DNA of 64,000 bases, taken from the NCBI RefSeq assembly GCF_003313335.1, contig NZ_QMHP01000004.1:59826-123825 (forward strand), written 5' to 3'. Source of the stretch: Pedobacter zeaxanthinifaciens (GTDB taxonomy: Bacteria; Bacteroidota; Bacteroidia; Sphingobacteriales; Sphingobacteriaceae). Below the pieces are notes generated by a model, which saw nothing but the letters and a program-made list of their open reading frames with translations, was not told the DNA's origin and searched no databases. Made by a program: the position numbers and the translations under genes. Shown in pieces: positions 9,986 to 18,764 of this stretch. Position 1 is the stretch's first letter, and every line of letters starts with the position of its first letter.

Positions 9986-10178
9986 ATTGAGAAATTGGTG
10001 TTAACATAAATATTGGTCATAGGTAAGTAGAACGTAAACTTACACATATAAAATAAATATGTTATCAAACAATTATAAAAATGATACTCCTAAATAAGCT
10101 AGAGAGGTGTTTTAAGTGAGATTGTTGAATTTTAGAGCAGATGTTACTTTAAGCTTTGTCGATTGATTTTGGCGGATA

Positions 10179-11228
10179 TTAGCTCTTCTCTTTCACCGCT
10201 AACTGCCCGCAAGCAGCATCAATATCTTTACCTCGGCTACGGCGGATATTAGTGGTAATGCCTTGCTTTTTCAAGTAGTTGGCAAAGGCATCTATCTTAT
10301 CGCCTTCGGCATTAATAAAGTCAGCAAACTGGATTGGGTTATACTCAATAAGGTTTACCTTACAAGGTACATGTTTACAGAATTTGGCTAATTCCATAGC
10401 ATCCTGTATTTCATCATTAAAGTTGTTAAAAACGATGTACTCGTAAGTAACTGGATTTTTAGTTTTTTGGAAATAATATTTCAATGCTTCGGCCAATGCT
10501 TTTAAAGAATTATGCTCTGTGATTGGCATAATTTCGTGGCGTTTTTGGTCGTTTGCGGCGTGTAGCGAAAGTGCTAAATTGAATTTCACACCATCATCGC
10601 CCAGCTTTTTAATCATCTTTGCAATACCAGCGGTAGAAACCGTAATGCGTTTATACGACATGTTTAAGCCATCTGGAGCAGTAATGCGTTCAATAGATTT
10701 TAGGACGTTGGCATAGTTCAAAAGCGGCTCGCCCATACCCATGTACACGATATTGGTTAGCGGAATGTTGTAATTCTTTTTCGCCTGCTGGTCAATAAGG
10801 ACTACTTGATCGTAAATTTCATCAGCATTTAAGTTGCGAACACGATCCATGTAACCAGTGGCACAAAACTTACAGGTTAAACTGCAACCCACCTGCGAAC
10901 TTACACAGGCAGTCATTCGCTCTTCCGTGGGTATTAAAACCCCTTCTACAATATTGCCATCGTATAATCGGAATGCGTTTTTAATGGTATGGTCGTTGCT
11001 AAATTGAGCATTGCTTATTTCAACCACATTAATGGCGTAGCAGTCAGTCAATTTCTTTCGTAAATCCTTCGACAGGTTACTCATTTCCTCAAAGCTGCGT
11101 GCCGATTTTTCCCAAAGCCACTGATAAACCTGCTTGGCTCTAAACGCCGGTTCGCCCATGTCCTTGAAATGTTGGGCCAACTGTTCTAGGCTCAATGATC
11201 GGATGTCTATCTTTTTATCGCTTTGCAT
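10179..11228 (-). CDS. rlmN: Dual-specificity 23S rRNA/tRNA adenine-2 methyltransferase RlmN
   Basis: 349 residues, normal length for the family. This radical SAM enzyme methylates C2 of A2503 in 23S rRNA and A37 in some tRNAs. The iron-sulfur motif CxxxCxxC is visible at Cys115, Cys119 and Cys122 (CSLTCKFCATG). The SAM-binding GMGEPL motif follows. The methyl-carrying cysteine near the C-terminus (Cys340, DAACGQL) is also present, so the enzyme should be active. The next gene upstream (rluF) is also an rRNA-modification gene on the same strand, 57 nt away. A TAACTTTG box ends 7 nt before the start codon. Confidence 0.96.
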   Translation of the reverse strand: MQSDKKIDIRSLSLEQLAQHFKDMGEPAFRAKQVYQWLWEKSARSFEEMSNLSKDLRKKLTDCYAINVVEISNAQFSNDHTIKNAFRLYDGNIVEGVLIPTEERMTACVSSQVGCSLTCKFCATGYMDRVRNLNADEIYDQVVLIDQQAKKNYNIPLTNIVYMGMGEPLLNYANVLKSIERITAPDGLNMSYKRITVSTAGIAKMIKKLGDDGVKFNLALSLHAANDQKRHEIMPITEHNSLKALAEALKYYFQKTKNPVTYEYIVFNNFNDEIQDAMELAKFCKHVPCKVNLIEYNPIQFADFINAEGDKIDAFANYLKKQGITTNIRRSRGKDIDAACGQLAVKEKS

Positions 11229-11235
11229 GAAGCTA

Positions 11236-11243
11236 CAAAGTTA
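11236..11243 (-). promoter_or_regulatory. Candidate -7 box of rlmN
   Basis: The minus strand reads TAACTTTG, a full match to TAnnTTTG, ending 7 nt before the ATG at 11228. This implies a near-leaderless mRNA. No convincing -33 TTG was found. Confidence 0.4.
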
Positions 11244-11285
11244 GTAAAAAGAATGAGGCTATGAAAATTGCCTTTAAACGGCATG

Positions 11286-12200
11286 CTACCTTCCTCTGCC
11301 TTTAGGTTTAGTGTTTTTCGGTTTAAACTTACCACCGTTTTTAGGAGCTTTTGTGGGTGTTTTGCTTGTTGACTTAGCTGCCGATTTATTCCTTTTATCT
11401 GCGTTTGTTTTTGCACTGAATGCCCTTTGCTTACTAAACTCCTTAGCCGCTTTAATGGCTGATGTTTTTGAAGATTCCACTTCGGAACTTGAGCTCGAAA
11501 GTAGCTCGTAAAGTTTGTTCAGTTCTTCTTCTTCTAACTCACGCCAGTCGCCAACGGCAAGACCTTTTAGCTTGATGTGCATGATCCGTACCCGCTCCAG
11601 TTTAGCAACTTGGTAGCCAAAATGTTCGCACATGCGTCGGATTTGCCTGTTTAGGCCCTGTATCAAGGTAATCCTAAAAACATGGCTACCTTCTTTTTTA
11701 ACCTTACATTTTTTAGTCATCACACCTAAAATGGGAACACCTTTTCCCATATCAGTAATGAATTCTTCAGTAATAGGCTTATCTACGGTTACCAAATATT
11801 CCTTCTCATGGTTATTGCCAGCACGTAAAATTTTATTCACCAAATCGCCATTATTGGTTAAGAAGATAAGGCCTTGCGAATCTTTATCCAATCTGCCAAT
11901 GGGAAATACACGTTCGTTGTAATTTACGTGGTCAACGATATTGTCCTTAACCCCACTTTCAGTTGTGCTGGTAATTCCTACAGGTTTATTATATGCTAAA
12001 ATTACAGTGCTATTGCCTTCGCGAGGTTCAATTTTCTGTCCGTTTACACTTACCATATCGCCCGGGGCTACTTTATCGCCCACTTTTGCTCGCTTTCCAT
12101 TGATAAATACCTGGCCAAGTTCAATGTATTTGTCGGCGGCACGCCTTGAGCATAGTCCGCTTTCACTAATATATTTATTTAAACGTGTAGAAAAATCCAT
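11286..12200 (-). CDS. rluF: 23S rRNA pseudouridine synthase RluF
   Basis: 304 residues from the ATG at 12200 ([10 protein letters not shown]). An in-frame ATG at 12275 would add 25 residues unlike the family. An S4 RNA-binding domain (about residues 1-55) precedes the catalytic domain. The catalytic aspartate lies in [10 protein letters not shown], the form typical of RluF rather than RluB or RsuA, and the RNA-binding core [13 protein letters not shown] matches too. The C-terminal 60 residues are a Lys/Ser/Thr-rich basic tail, seen in other RluF proteins. The expected reaction is pseudouridylation of U2604 (E. coli numbering) in 23S rRNA. An inverted repeat lies just upstream of the start codon. 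Confidence 0.92.
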   Translation of the reverse strand: MDFSTRLNKYISESGLCSRRAADKYIELGQVFINGKRAKVGDKVAPGDMVSVNGQKIEPREGNSTVILAYNKPVGITSTTESGVKDNIVDHVNYNERVFPIGRLDKDSQGLIFLTNNGDLVNKILRAGNNHEKEYLVTVDKPITEEFITDMGKGVPILGVMTKKCKVKKEGSHVFRITLIQGLNRQIRRMCEHFGYQVAKLERVRIMHIKLKGLAVGDWRELEEEELNKLYELLSSSSSEVESSKTSAIKAAKEFSKQRAFSAKTNADKRNKSAAKSTSKTPTKAPKNGGKFKPKNTKPKGRGR

Positions 12201-12205
12201 AAAGA

Positions 12206-12236
12206 GAATTGGTAATTGTTGCAAATTAACCAATTC
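12206..12236 (-). promoter_or_regulatory. Inverted repeat and -7-like box before rluF
   Basis: GAATTGGT at 12206-12213 pairs with ACCAATTC at 12229-12236, and flanking AATT bases extend the pairing. The minus-strand TTAATTTG (7 of 8 to TAnnTTTG) lies within it. The stem ends 5 nt before the start codon, so it could be an operator or an mRNA hairpin affecting initiation. Confidence 0.3.
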
Positions 12237-12298
12237 TAATTTAAACCCGCTTACGAAGTGGATAGATAAGTACAAATTACTTCGCAGCGGGCTGCCGA

Positions 12299-12796
12299 TT
12301 AAAAATTTTGCTCGTCTGCGCTTGGCCCGTAAGATCCAGGAATTGGAATATTTAACAAGCGAAGGTAAACTCCTAACTGCGCCCTGTGGTGGATGGTTTG
12401 ACTTAGTGCCACTCTAATGATACCATATTTGGTCATTTCGGCATGGATATGATCGCCTGTGCGCAAAATCCAGGGCTGTTCTAAAAACGCTTCTTCTATT
12501 TCTGCCAAACTTTCCAAGCTTTCGTTTAAGCCTTTGTCTAGTACGGCAATTAGTTCGTCGTTGTTTTCTACCTTAACAGGATTATATGGGGCAGTAGCGA
12601 AGTCCAATTCATTAGTGCTGACACCCAGCTTTGGCCAATTCATCAAATCTGCAATGTGTGTGGCCAAATCCATCATTTTCATGCTTTTTTCATGTGGTGC
12701 GTAATCGGCTTTTTCAAAAGGAACTAAGGCTAAAAATTTGCGAGTGGTTGCTGCCTCTTGGGTTAATTCGTGTTGGAGTAATTTGATGATGTCCAT
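12299..12796 (-). CDS. DinB-family four-helix protein
   Basis: 165 residues. The sequence is helical throughout. It carries the spaced histidines of DinB/YfiT metal sites: THIADLMNW near residue 46, and [11 protein letters not shown] near residue 136, which is the best-conserved DinB motif. Members bind a divalent metal, and some are thiol-dependent transferases; the substrate here cannot be read from sequence. The gene ends 98 nt before the rluF start and has the same orientation, but rRNA modification gives no clear functional link. A CAACTTTG box (7 of 8 to the -7 consensus) lies at 12817-12824. Confidence 0.85.
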   Translation of the reverse strand: MDIIKLLQHELTQEAATTRKFLALVPFEKADYAPHEKSMKMMDLATHIADLMNWPKLGVSTNELDFATAPYNPVKVENNDELIAVLDKGLNESLESLAEIEEAFLEQPWILRTGDHIHAEMTKYGIIRVALSQTIHHRAQLGVYLRLLNIPIPGSYGPSADEQNF

Positions 12797-13175
12797 AATT
12801 TTAATTGTTTATTCAACAAAGTTGGGATGGACTAATGACAACCCTATGGCAGTGCGTTTTTTGGCGATGATTTTTTTAATATTTTTTAACCATATAAGGG
12901 CATGTAAGTCTTTAGATTCTGCCTGTGCCTTAAGTGTGCTTAGGTATTTTAAGTATCTTATTGACCATATAAGGCATATAAGAACATGTGAGTTTTTAGA
13001 TTTTGCCTCTGCGTTTTAAGTGTGCTTAGGTGTCTTAGGTGGTTCAAAATTTATTGCCGCATAACAGTATCTTATTGACCATATAAGGCATATAAGGACA
13101 TATAAGTTTTTAGATTCTGCCTCTGCTTATTAGTGTGCTTAGGTGTTTTAAAAAATTATTAAAACGCTTAAGTAA
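12797..13175. other. Intergenic stretch filled by word-like repeats
   Basis: 379 bases between the DinB gene and the WYL regulator, both on the minus strand. No open frame of interest. Almost all of it is made of repeated short phrases, described at 12889-13155. Confidence 0.6.
12889..13155. repeat. Three degenerate copies of a 75-115 bp unit
   Basis: ACCATATAAGG recurs at 12889, 12964 and 13078. Each copy is followed by CATATAAG-like words, then TTTAGATTCTGCCTCTGC-like text, then AGTGTGCTTAGGTGT. AGTATCTTATTG links the copies. The units vary in length, so this is not a simple tandem repeat. Similar TTAGGTG/TAAGGTG words appear near 21.7 kb. The origin is unknown. Confidence 0.7.
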
Positions 13176-13865
13176 TTAATAATCAACAGGGAGTTGTTTC
13201 ATGTATTCATTAATGCTGATGTGGGTATCAATAGTAAAAGCCGAAGGCAAACATTGGAGGTGCAAAATGTTATTCACCTTAAAATCTCGATAAGCGCCAC
13301 GTAGGTGACAATAGCCAATCAGATGCCATGAAAATGCATAAAATATCAGCCCTATAGGCTCCAATTGCCTTTCGCTTATTTCCTCCTTATAATTTCTGTA
13401 CTTGATTGCAACAATAACTTTTTCGGCGATGGCATTTTGCAAAATAGATAAATACTCTACATCACTTTGCAGTCGTTTGGGTAGTTGCAGCCTGATATTT
13501 TCATTCAGCTTTTCCAAAGTATCCTTCTGACTGCTTTTCAGCACATTTTTAACTTTATCTAAGGCGGTATGATAATGTTGTTGGATAGATTTATCGGCAA
13601 AACCCTCAATAAAACGCTCCATTATGAGCAAAGCACTGGCTTCATCCGTGTTAAACGAAACAGGCGGCAAAAAGTAACCCTGAACAATAAAATAACCTTT
13701 ATTTGCTTCAAAACTGAGCGGTATACCTTGTTCTGCAAGCGCCTTAATATCCCTGTAAACTGTTCTTACGCTAATTTCAAACCGGTTGGCAATGTGATCA
13801 GCACTGACATATTTTTTAGATTGTAGCAACACTAAAATACCAAAAAGCCGATCAATTCTATTCAT
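13176..13865 (-). CDS. YafY-type HTH/WYL transcriptional regulator
   Basis: 229 residues. The N-terminal winged helix (residues 1-55) has RIDRLFGILVLL and a VSADHIANRFEISVRTVYRD recognition segment, typical of the DeoR/YafY HTH_11 class. A WYL-type ligand-sensing domain follows at about 130-205 (AIKYRNYKEE, then QLEPIGLIFYAFSWHLIGYC). It probably controls its own or neighbouring genes. The hybrid kinase gene is divergent from it, with 88 nt between. A good promoter lies immediately before the start codon and predicts a leaderless message. Confidence 0.87.
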   Translation of the reverse strand: MNRIDRLFGILVLLQSKKYVSADHIANRFEISVRTVYRDIKALAEQGIPLSFEANKGYFIVQGYFLPPVSFNTDEASALLIMERFIEGFADKSIQQHYHTALDKVKNVLKSSQKDTLEKLNENIRLQLPKRLQSDVEYLSILQNAIAEKVIVAIKYRNYKEEISERQLEPIGLIFYAFSWHLIGYCHLRGAYRDFKVNNILHLQCLPSAFTIDTHISINEYMKQLPVDY

Positions 13866-13869
13866 AAAA

Positions 13870-13899
13870 CAAATATAAAAGTGAACGATAATGCTACAA
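13870..13899 (-). promoter_or_regulatory. Promoter of the WYL regulator gene
   Basis: The minus strand has TTG (13899-13897), a 19-nt spacer and TATATTTG (13877-13870), matching the Bacteroidota pattern TTG-N19-23-TAnnTTTG. The -7 box ends 4 nt before the ATG at 13865, so transcription should begin at or next to the start codon. Confidence 0.55.
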
Positions 13900-13953
13900 A
13901 AAAAATACGCAAACTAAATCGTTTCGGTGCGTGTTTTGTGGTAGTCCAACAGC

Positions 13954-16434
13954 ATGATGTCCAATAATACATTAACTAAACCTCAAAAACGCTTCTTTAC
14001 CGCTACCAAAGGCAAGGTAGTTGTTGGATTTTTGTTTGCGGGTTTTGCGCTATTAATGGCTTGGGGGGTAAGTAAGTTTGTTTTTGGGGAGATATTGGGC
14101 ACCGTAGAAAAAATATCTACTCCTAATGCAAAACTGCGCTTGGTAAACAAGCTATCTAGTCAAATTGCTTCGTTAGATCAAGTACAGCGGGAGCCCAAAA
14201 ACAATGTCACCTTTTTTGCTGCCACACAAAAATTGGGCAGAACCATAGATACCCTAAGCGAGCTTTACAACAATGATGCAAATCAGTTGAAGCGCCTACG
14301 CAGATTGAAACAGTTATTGGCAGATCGTGATAAGCAGTTTCTAGCCTATCTGGAAGTAAAAGAAAATCTGGTCAATACGCAATCATTTTCTGATGAGGTA
14401 AAAAAGCTCAATGGCCTGTTGGCACAGCGGAGTAGGGAAGCTGATAGCGCCGTTTTCACCACACAAACTTCTACCTCTACTACAACTGTAGCACCCGAAG
14501 AGGAACAGCGGTCCCGTGGCTTTTTAAGCAGGTTGTTCGGTAAAAAGAAGTCGGAAGTTTATAAAATTATCAACGAAGAATATAAGGTTAAAAAGGATAC
14601 GCTTAACCCTGTGGTAGAGGACAGTATTATGCGTAACGTAGAGGCCACCTTAAGCACTATTGAGCTGGAGCAAAAACAAAAGAGCGATCGCTTTTTAAAA
14701 AGGGAGGCAGAGCTGGCTAGCTCAAGTAATGCGTTAACCAAGCAAATGCTAAGTGTGCTACGAGAAGTTGAAAACGAAGCATTGTTGCAGGTTGATCAAG
14801 ATGGGGAACAGGCAAAAGTGATGGTGAGTGAAGGTGTTGAGCAAATCAAAATCATCATCATAGTGTTTTTTGTGATTACCTTGATTTTGGGTTCGCTCAT
14901 TTTAATCGATATCAGTAAAAACAATCGCTACCGTTTGGCATTGGAAAAGGCAAAGGAGGAGGCAGAATATCATGCAAGGGCCAAGCAACGTTTCCTTTCG
15001 AACATGAGCCACGAAATACGAACACCCTTACAGGCAATTTTGGGCTACGCTGAATTTATTTCGAAACAGCATCAACCTGATCGGCAGCATGTAGAGGCGA
15101 TACATCGGTCCTCGGTACATTTGCTGCAAATTGTTAACGAGGTGCTTGATTATAACCGTATTACTTCTGGCGAATTTACCTTCAAGCAGGATAATTTCAA
15201 CCTGCATATCTTGTTAAATGAAGTAATTGATGCCATGATGCCTTTGGCCGAGCAGAAGCAGCTTCAATTATTGAGCGATTTTAATTTGGCCGAGCAGCAG
15301 TGGGTAAACGGCGATGCTTTCAGGTTGAAACAAGTGCTGTATAATTTAATTGGCAATGCCATTAAGTTCACCAACCAAGGGCATGTAAAGTTATTGGTTG
15401 ATTGTAAACAGAAGGAGGACGAAATACACTGTTACTTTGCGGTGGAGGATACTGGTGTAGGGCTTTCTGAAACCGATCAGGAAAAGGTATTTAAGGAATT
15501 TGAGCAAGCTAGCGATGTAGCACAACAGGCAATGAACCAAAACGGCACTGGCTTGGGTTTGGCCATTGTTAAAACTTTAGTGGATGCACAGAGTGGACGA
15601 ATCAACGTAAAAAGCAGATTGGGAAAAGGCAGCACATTTATGGTCTACCTTCCGTATAAAAAAGCTACGGTTGCCGCTATTAAGGCTACTTTGGATGTAA
15701 AACAACAATTAGATCGATCAAAAACGGTGTGGGTAATTGATGATGATAAGTTGATTTTGCAGCTGTGTGAGCTCATATTTGGTGCAAATGAAATTCCATT
15801 TAGGGTATTTAGTACTGGAGCAGAAGTGTTGCAGCAGCCTGTAGATGATGCTTTGACTTATGTTTTTGTAGACATGCGTTTGGAGGGGATTACCGGTTTG
15901 GAATTGCACCGACAGTTGAAGCAAAAATTGCCGCCTCATATCAAGTACTACGCTATTACCGCACAAGTTTTGCCTGATGAGCAACAGGCAGTGCTAGATG
16001 AAGGTTTTGAAGGAGTAATTATTAAACCATTTAAGGCAGAAGACCTGTTGAACTTGTTTGCCTTACCCAATACCGCTCAAGAACCAGTGACTTTTGATGA
16101 AAAACCTTTGCAGCAAATGACCATGGGGGATCAGCAATTGATGAAAAAAATACTGCAAAGTTTTAAGGCGGATTGCAAGGATGATGAACAACTACTGCAA
16201 CAAAGTGTAAATGAAGGCAATCCATCCGAGGCTCGTTTATTGGTACATCGATTGGCTGGAAGGGTATCGCAAATTGGAGCGAAAGATTTAGGTATGAAAT
16301 TTCGGGTTTTGGAGCAAAATATTGCTAATGCCGAATTGATAGATACAGCAATTGAGGTTGAAATTTCAGCCAAGCTGGTGGAACTAAACGGGTTGATCCA
16401 CAAAGTTGATTTGTATATAGATAGTCTGACTTAG
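13954..16434 (+). CDS. Hybrid sensor histidine kinase with receiver and Hpt domains
   Basis: 826 residues. TM1 is at about 26-46 and TM2 at about 297-318. They enclose a periplasmic region of about 250 residues that is largely helical and has no named sensor fold. The cytoplasmic part holds HisKA (phospho-acceptor His353 in FLSNMSHEIRTPLQ), HATPase (LIGNAIKFT, DTGVGLS, GTGLGLAIV), a receiver (Asp640 in VDMRLEG, Lys691 in IIKPFK) and an Hpt domain (His765 in VHRLAGR). It is thus a full four-step phosphorelay protein whose Hpt should pass phosphate to a separate receiver. The sigma-54 response regulator at 17367-18692 is the nearest candidate. ATG codons at 13954 and 13957 are both possible starts. 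Confidence 0.93.
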   Translation: MMSNNTLTKPQKRFFTATKGKVVVGFLFAGFALLMAWGVSKFVFGEILGTVEKISTPNAKLRLVNKLSSQIASLDQVQREPKNNVTFFAATQKLGRTIDTLSELYNNDANQLKRLRRLKQLLADRDKQFLAYLEVKENLVNTQSFSDEVKKLNGLLAQRSREADSAVFTTQTSTSTTTVAPEEEQRSRGFLSRLFGKKKSEVYKIINEEYKVKKDTLNPVVEDSIMRNVEATLSTIELEQKQKSDRFLKREAELASSSNALTKQMLSVLREVENEALLQVDQDGEQAKVMVSEGVEQIKIIIIVFFVITLILGSLILIDISKNNRYRLALEKAKEEAEYHARAKQRFLSNMSHEIRTPLQAILGYAEFISKQHQPDRQHVEAIHRSSVHLLQIVNEVLDYNRITSGEFTFKQDNFNLHILLNEVIDAMMPLAEQKQLQLLSDFNLAEQQWVNGDAFRLKQVLYNLIGNAIKFTNQGHVKLLVDCKQKEDEIHCYFAVEDTGVGLSETDQEKVFKEFEQASDVAQQAMNQNGTGLGLAIVKTLVDAQSGRINVKSRLGKGSTFMVYLPYKKATVAAIKATLDVKQQLDRSKTVWVIDDDKLILQLCELIFGANEIPFRVFSTGAEVLQQPVDDALTYVFVDMRLEGITGLELHRQLKQKLPPHIKYYAITAQVLPDEQQAVLDEGFEGVIIKPFKAEDLLNLFALPNTAQEPVTFDEKPLQQMTMGDQQLMKKILQSFKADCKDDEQLLQQSVNEGNPSEARLLVHRLAGRVSQIGAKDLGMKFRVLEQNIANAELIDTAIEVEISAKLVELNGLIHKVDLYIDSLT

Positions 16435-16503
16435 CAAGTCAACACATTTCACATTGCTATCTCATTTGTTAATTCCTTTTTAGTACTTACCAGCTAATAG
16501 CCT

Positions 16504-16511
16504 TAACTTTG
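16504..16511 (+). promoter_or_regulatory. Candidate -7 box of the HAD gene
   Basis: TAACTTTG, a full match to TAnnTTTG, ends 4 nt before the ATG at 16516, predicting a leaderless mRNA. Only a T-run, not a clear TTG, lies near the -33 position. Confidence 0.4.
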
Positions 16512-16515
16512 TGTT

Positions 16516-17304
16516 ATGCAACATACATCCGTAAAAGCTGTTTTTTTCGATATCGACGGTACATTATTAAGTTTCAAAACTCATCAGGTTTCTACCTCTA
16601 CAGCACAAGCCATTGCTGATTTACAAGCCAAGGGCATTAAAGTGATTTTATCTACTGGACGATCTATCAACAGTATAGATCATGTGAAGTATTTGAACTT
16701 TGATGGCTTTATTACCTTCAATGGAGGCTATTGTGTGGCAAAAAACGGCGATATTTTGTTTAAACAGTGTATTGATGCGAAGGATATTGAAGGAATTTTG
16801 AATTATGCCAAGCAAAATGCGCTGAGTTTCTCTTTCATGTCTGAACGTGAAATTACCATACATGATGTTACGCCTGAAATTGCCGGAATGTATGCACATT
16901 TGAATTTGCCCGTGCCGCCACCAGTTGATGCTGAAAAAGTAGATACGGCTTCAGTTTTACAGACCAATATTTTTATGGGGCCTGAAGAGGAAGCGGCTTT
17001 TATGGCTGCCGTGATGCCCAATTCTGTGGCATCAAGATGGACACCTTTATTTGCTGATGTAAATCCAAAAGGCCAAAGCAAAAAAGTTGGTATTGATGTG
17101 TTTTGTGAGCATTTTGGAATTAACCTAAAGGAAACAATGGCTTTTGGCGATGGTGGCAATGATATCGAAATGCTGAAGCATGTCCAAATTGGCGTTGCTA
17201 TGGGAAATGCCAATCCAGAGGTTAAGGCCATTGCCGATTACATTACAGATGATGTTGACAGCGATGGGATTTGGAATGCATTAAAGTACTTTGGTGTGAT
17301 CTAA
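16516..17304 (+). CDS. Cof-type HAD-IIB phosphatase
   Basis: 262 residues. The nucleophile motif FFDIDGTLLS has Asp12 and Asp14. The C-terminal metal-binding motif FGDGGNDIEML is complete and the conserved lysine of motif III (GQSKKVGID) precedes it. The cap domain between about 85 and 185 is of the C2B type found in Cof/YbiV sugar-phosphate and nucleotide phosphatases. All catalytic residues are present, so a cytoplasmic phosphatase is expected; the substrate is not predictable. It lies between the hybrid kinase and the sigma-54 regulator but has no clear link to either. Confidence 0.9.
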   Translation: MQHTSVKAVFFDIDGTLLSFKTHQVSTSTAQAIADLQAKGIKVILSTGRSINSIDHVKYLNFDGFITFNGGYCVAKNGDILFKQCIDAKDIEGILNYAKQNALSFSFMSEREITIHDVTPEIAGMYAHLNLPVPPPVDAEKVDTASVLQTNIFMGPEEEAAFMAAVMPNSVASRWTPLFADVNPKGQSKKVGIDVFCEHFGINLKETMAFGDGGNDIEMLKHVQIGVAMGNANPEVKAIADYITDDVDSDGIWNALKYFGVI

Positions 17305-17366
17305 TCTTGATCAAAATAAAAATTCACCAACTGATTTTATTTATCGCTTTGCGGATGGCATTAAAG

Positions 17367-18692
17367 TTAATCAATGCCGTAGCGTTCCATTTTGCTGTAT
17401 AAAGTTTTTCTGTCGATATTAAGCAATTTTGCCGCTTTTGATTTGTTGTACTTCGATTTTAGCAAAGCTTCGGTAATCAGTACTTTTTCGTTAGTTTCGT
17501 TAACGGCTTTGATATCGGTAGGGTTAGGCAATGTACTTGGAGCGGTCACGGCAGTCTTCATTTCATCAGGCAAGCTATCGGCAGTTGCCACTTGCCCAGC
17601 TGTAAGTAATACCATTCGTTTAATTACATTTCTAAGCTCCCTAAGGTTGCCCGGCCAATCGTACTTAAGCAGTAATTGGCGAGTTTCTCGGTCAACTTCT
17701 TTCACTTCCCTGTGCAATTCTTCGTTAGATAATTTAATGAATAAATCAATAAACAGTTCCAAATCCTCACCTCTTTCTCGTAACGGTGGAAGTTGAATCT
17801 TGAACTCATTAAGTCGGTGGTAAAGATCTTCCCTAAACTCACCAGTCTTCATGCTGTTGGCTAAATCATCGTTGGTTGCCGTAATAATTCTTACATCAAC
17901 GGCAATTTGTTTATTACTACCTACTGGCTGAATTACCCGTTCCTGCAGGGCCCGTAATAATTTTACTTGCACTTCGTAGCTTAAATTTCCAATCTCATCC
18001 AAAAAAATAGTCCCGCCATTGGCCGCTTCAAATGATCCTTTTTTATCTGTCAACGCTCCGGTAAATGCACCTTTGGTATGTCCAAAAAGTTCGCTGGCGG
18101 CTAAATCCTTTGATAGCGCACCGCAATCAATGGCTATAAACGGCTGATTTTTTCGTTTGCTTTGTTGGTGCAGTGTTCTAGCAGCAAATTCTTTTCCTGT
18201 TCCACTTTCCCCTTGTATAATAACCGACATGTCAGTAGCGGCCACCAAATCTATGTGTTGATATAATCGCTGCGCTGCGGGACTATTGCCCCGAATAAAA
18301 CGATTGTCGATGCTGGTATTTTTGGGAGTATTCTTTTTTTGTAGTGCGGTGTTTACCACCATCAATAACTCATCCGGATTAATTGGTTTGGTAATGTAGT
18401 CGCTGGCGCCTAATTGAATGGATTTTACCGCAGTACGCACATCGTTAAATGAAGTCATAATGATGGCAGGTGCAGTAATGGAAGTTTCCCTTCGGTGGTT
18501 AAGCACATCAATGCCCGTTCCATCAGGAAGTCGATAATCGATAAGCAACAACTGAAAATCCTGCTGGGCAATTAATTTTAGTGCTTTAGCAACATTACCA
18601 ACAATAGTAACTTCAAAATGATGCTTGGTTAAAAAACCTTCAATAATTTGCGCAAAGGTACTGTCGTCTTCAATAATTAAAATTGATGCCAT
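17367..18692 (-). CDS. NtrC-family sigma-54 response regulator
   Basis: 441 residues from the ATG at 18692 ([10 protein letters not shown]). An ATG at 18707 would start inside the upstream terminator stem and is rejected. The receiver has Asp52 ([10 protein letters not shown]). The AAA+ domain has Walker [10 protein letters not shown], the sigma-54 contact loop GAFTGA and Walker [11 protein letters not shown] Fis-type HTH ends the protein ([20 protein letters not shown]). When phosphorylated it should activate sigma-54 promoters. It lies between the hybrid kinase/HAD genes and the duplicated PepSY-like gene, which is transcribed in the same direction just upstream. That gene is a likely target. 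Confidence 0.94.
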   Translation of the reverse strand: MASILIIEDDSTFAQIIEGFLTKHHFEVTIVGNVAKALKLIAQQDFQLLLIDYRLPDGTGIDVLNHRRETSITAPAIIMTSFNDVRTAVKSIQLGASDYITKPINPDELLMVVNTALQKKNTPKNTSIDNRFIRGNSPAAQRLYQHIDLVAATDMSVIIQGESGTGKEFAARTLHQQSKRKNQPFIAIDCGALSKDLAASELFGHTKGAFTGALTDKKGSFEAANGGTIFLDEIGNLSYEVQVKLLRALQERVIQPVGSNKQIAVDVRIITATNDDLANSMKTGEFREDLYHRLNEFKIQLPPLRERGEDLELFIDLFIKLSNEELHREVKEVDRETRQLLLKYDWPGNLRELRNVIKRMVLLTAGQVATADSLPDEMKTAVTAPSTLPNPTDIKAVNETNEKVLITEALLKSKYNKSKAAKLLNIDRKTLYSKMERYGID

Positions 18693-18706
18693 ATACAAAA
18701 ATAACA

Positions 18707-18730
18707 AAAGCCAGTTTAATAACTGGCTTT
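18707..18730 (-). terminator. Rho-independent terminator after the PepSY-like gene
   Basis: Perfect 10-bp stem AAAGCCAGTT/AACTGGCTTT with a 4-nt loop. On the minus strand it is followed by TTTTGTTATTTTTG. It ends the 18765-19334 transcript 35 nt after the stop and lies 15 nt before the start codon of the sigma-54 regulator, so it separates the two transcripts. Confidence 0.75.
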
Positions 18731-18764
18731 CGCGTATTTAGTTTTAAATGAATAGAATTTTTAA

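Larger units (their letters stand above)
9785..10178. other. Intergenic leader with two adjacent hairpins
   Basis: 394 bases between rlmN and the large surface operon, both on the minus strand. No gene was seen. Two perfect inverted repeats lie side by side: CTTAGATGA/TCATCTAAG (9925-9951) and GACGTTTTT/AAAAACGTC (9954-9978). The second abuts a consensus -7 box (9978-9985). The region therefore probably holds the end of the rlmN transcript, the operon promoter and a leader of about 190 nt. Confidence 0.5.

Noticed and set aside
10171..10250. 12-bp direct repeat GGCGGATATTAG at the end of rlmN
   Set aside because: One copy is in rlmN coding sequence and the other just after its stop; too short to call an element without other support.
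11941..12417. 158-codon plus-strand frame
   Set aside because: Spans rluF and the DinB gene on the opposite strand; a chance frame.
12889..13155. Possible CRISPR array
   Set aside because: Copies are few, unequal in spacing and degenerate, and the intervening text is itself repeated rather than unique spacers.
16803..17231. 142-codon minus-strand frame
   Set aside because: Shadow of the HAD phosphatase gene; no independent start signal or family motif.
17314..17342. AT-only inverted repeat between the HAD gene and the sigma-54 regulator
   Set aside because: AAATAAAA/TTTTATTT with a 13-nt loop is too weak to call a bidirectional terminator.
18692..18707. Upstream ATG at 18707 for the sigma-54 regulator
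   Set aside because: It would lie inside the terminator stem and add five residues not found at the start of receiver domains; the ATG at 18692 is used instead.
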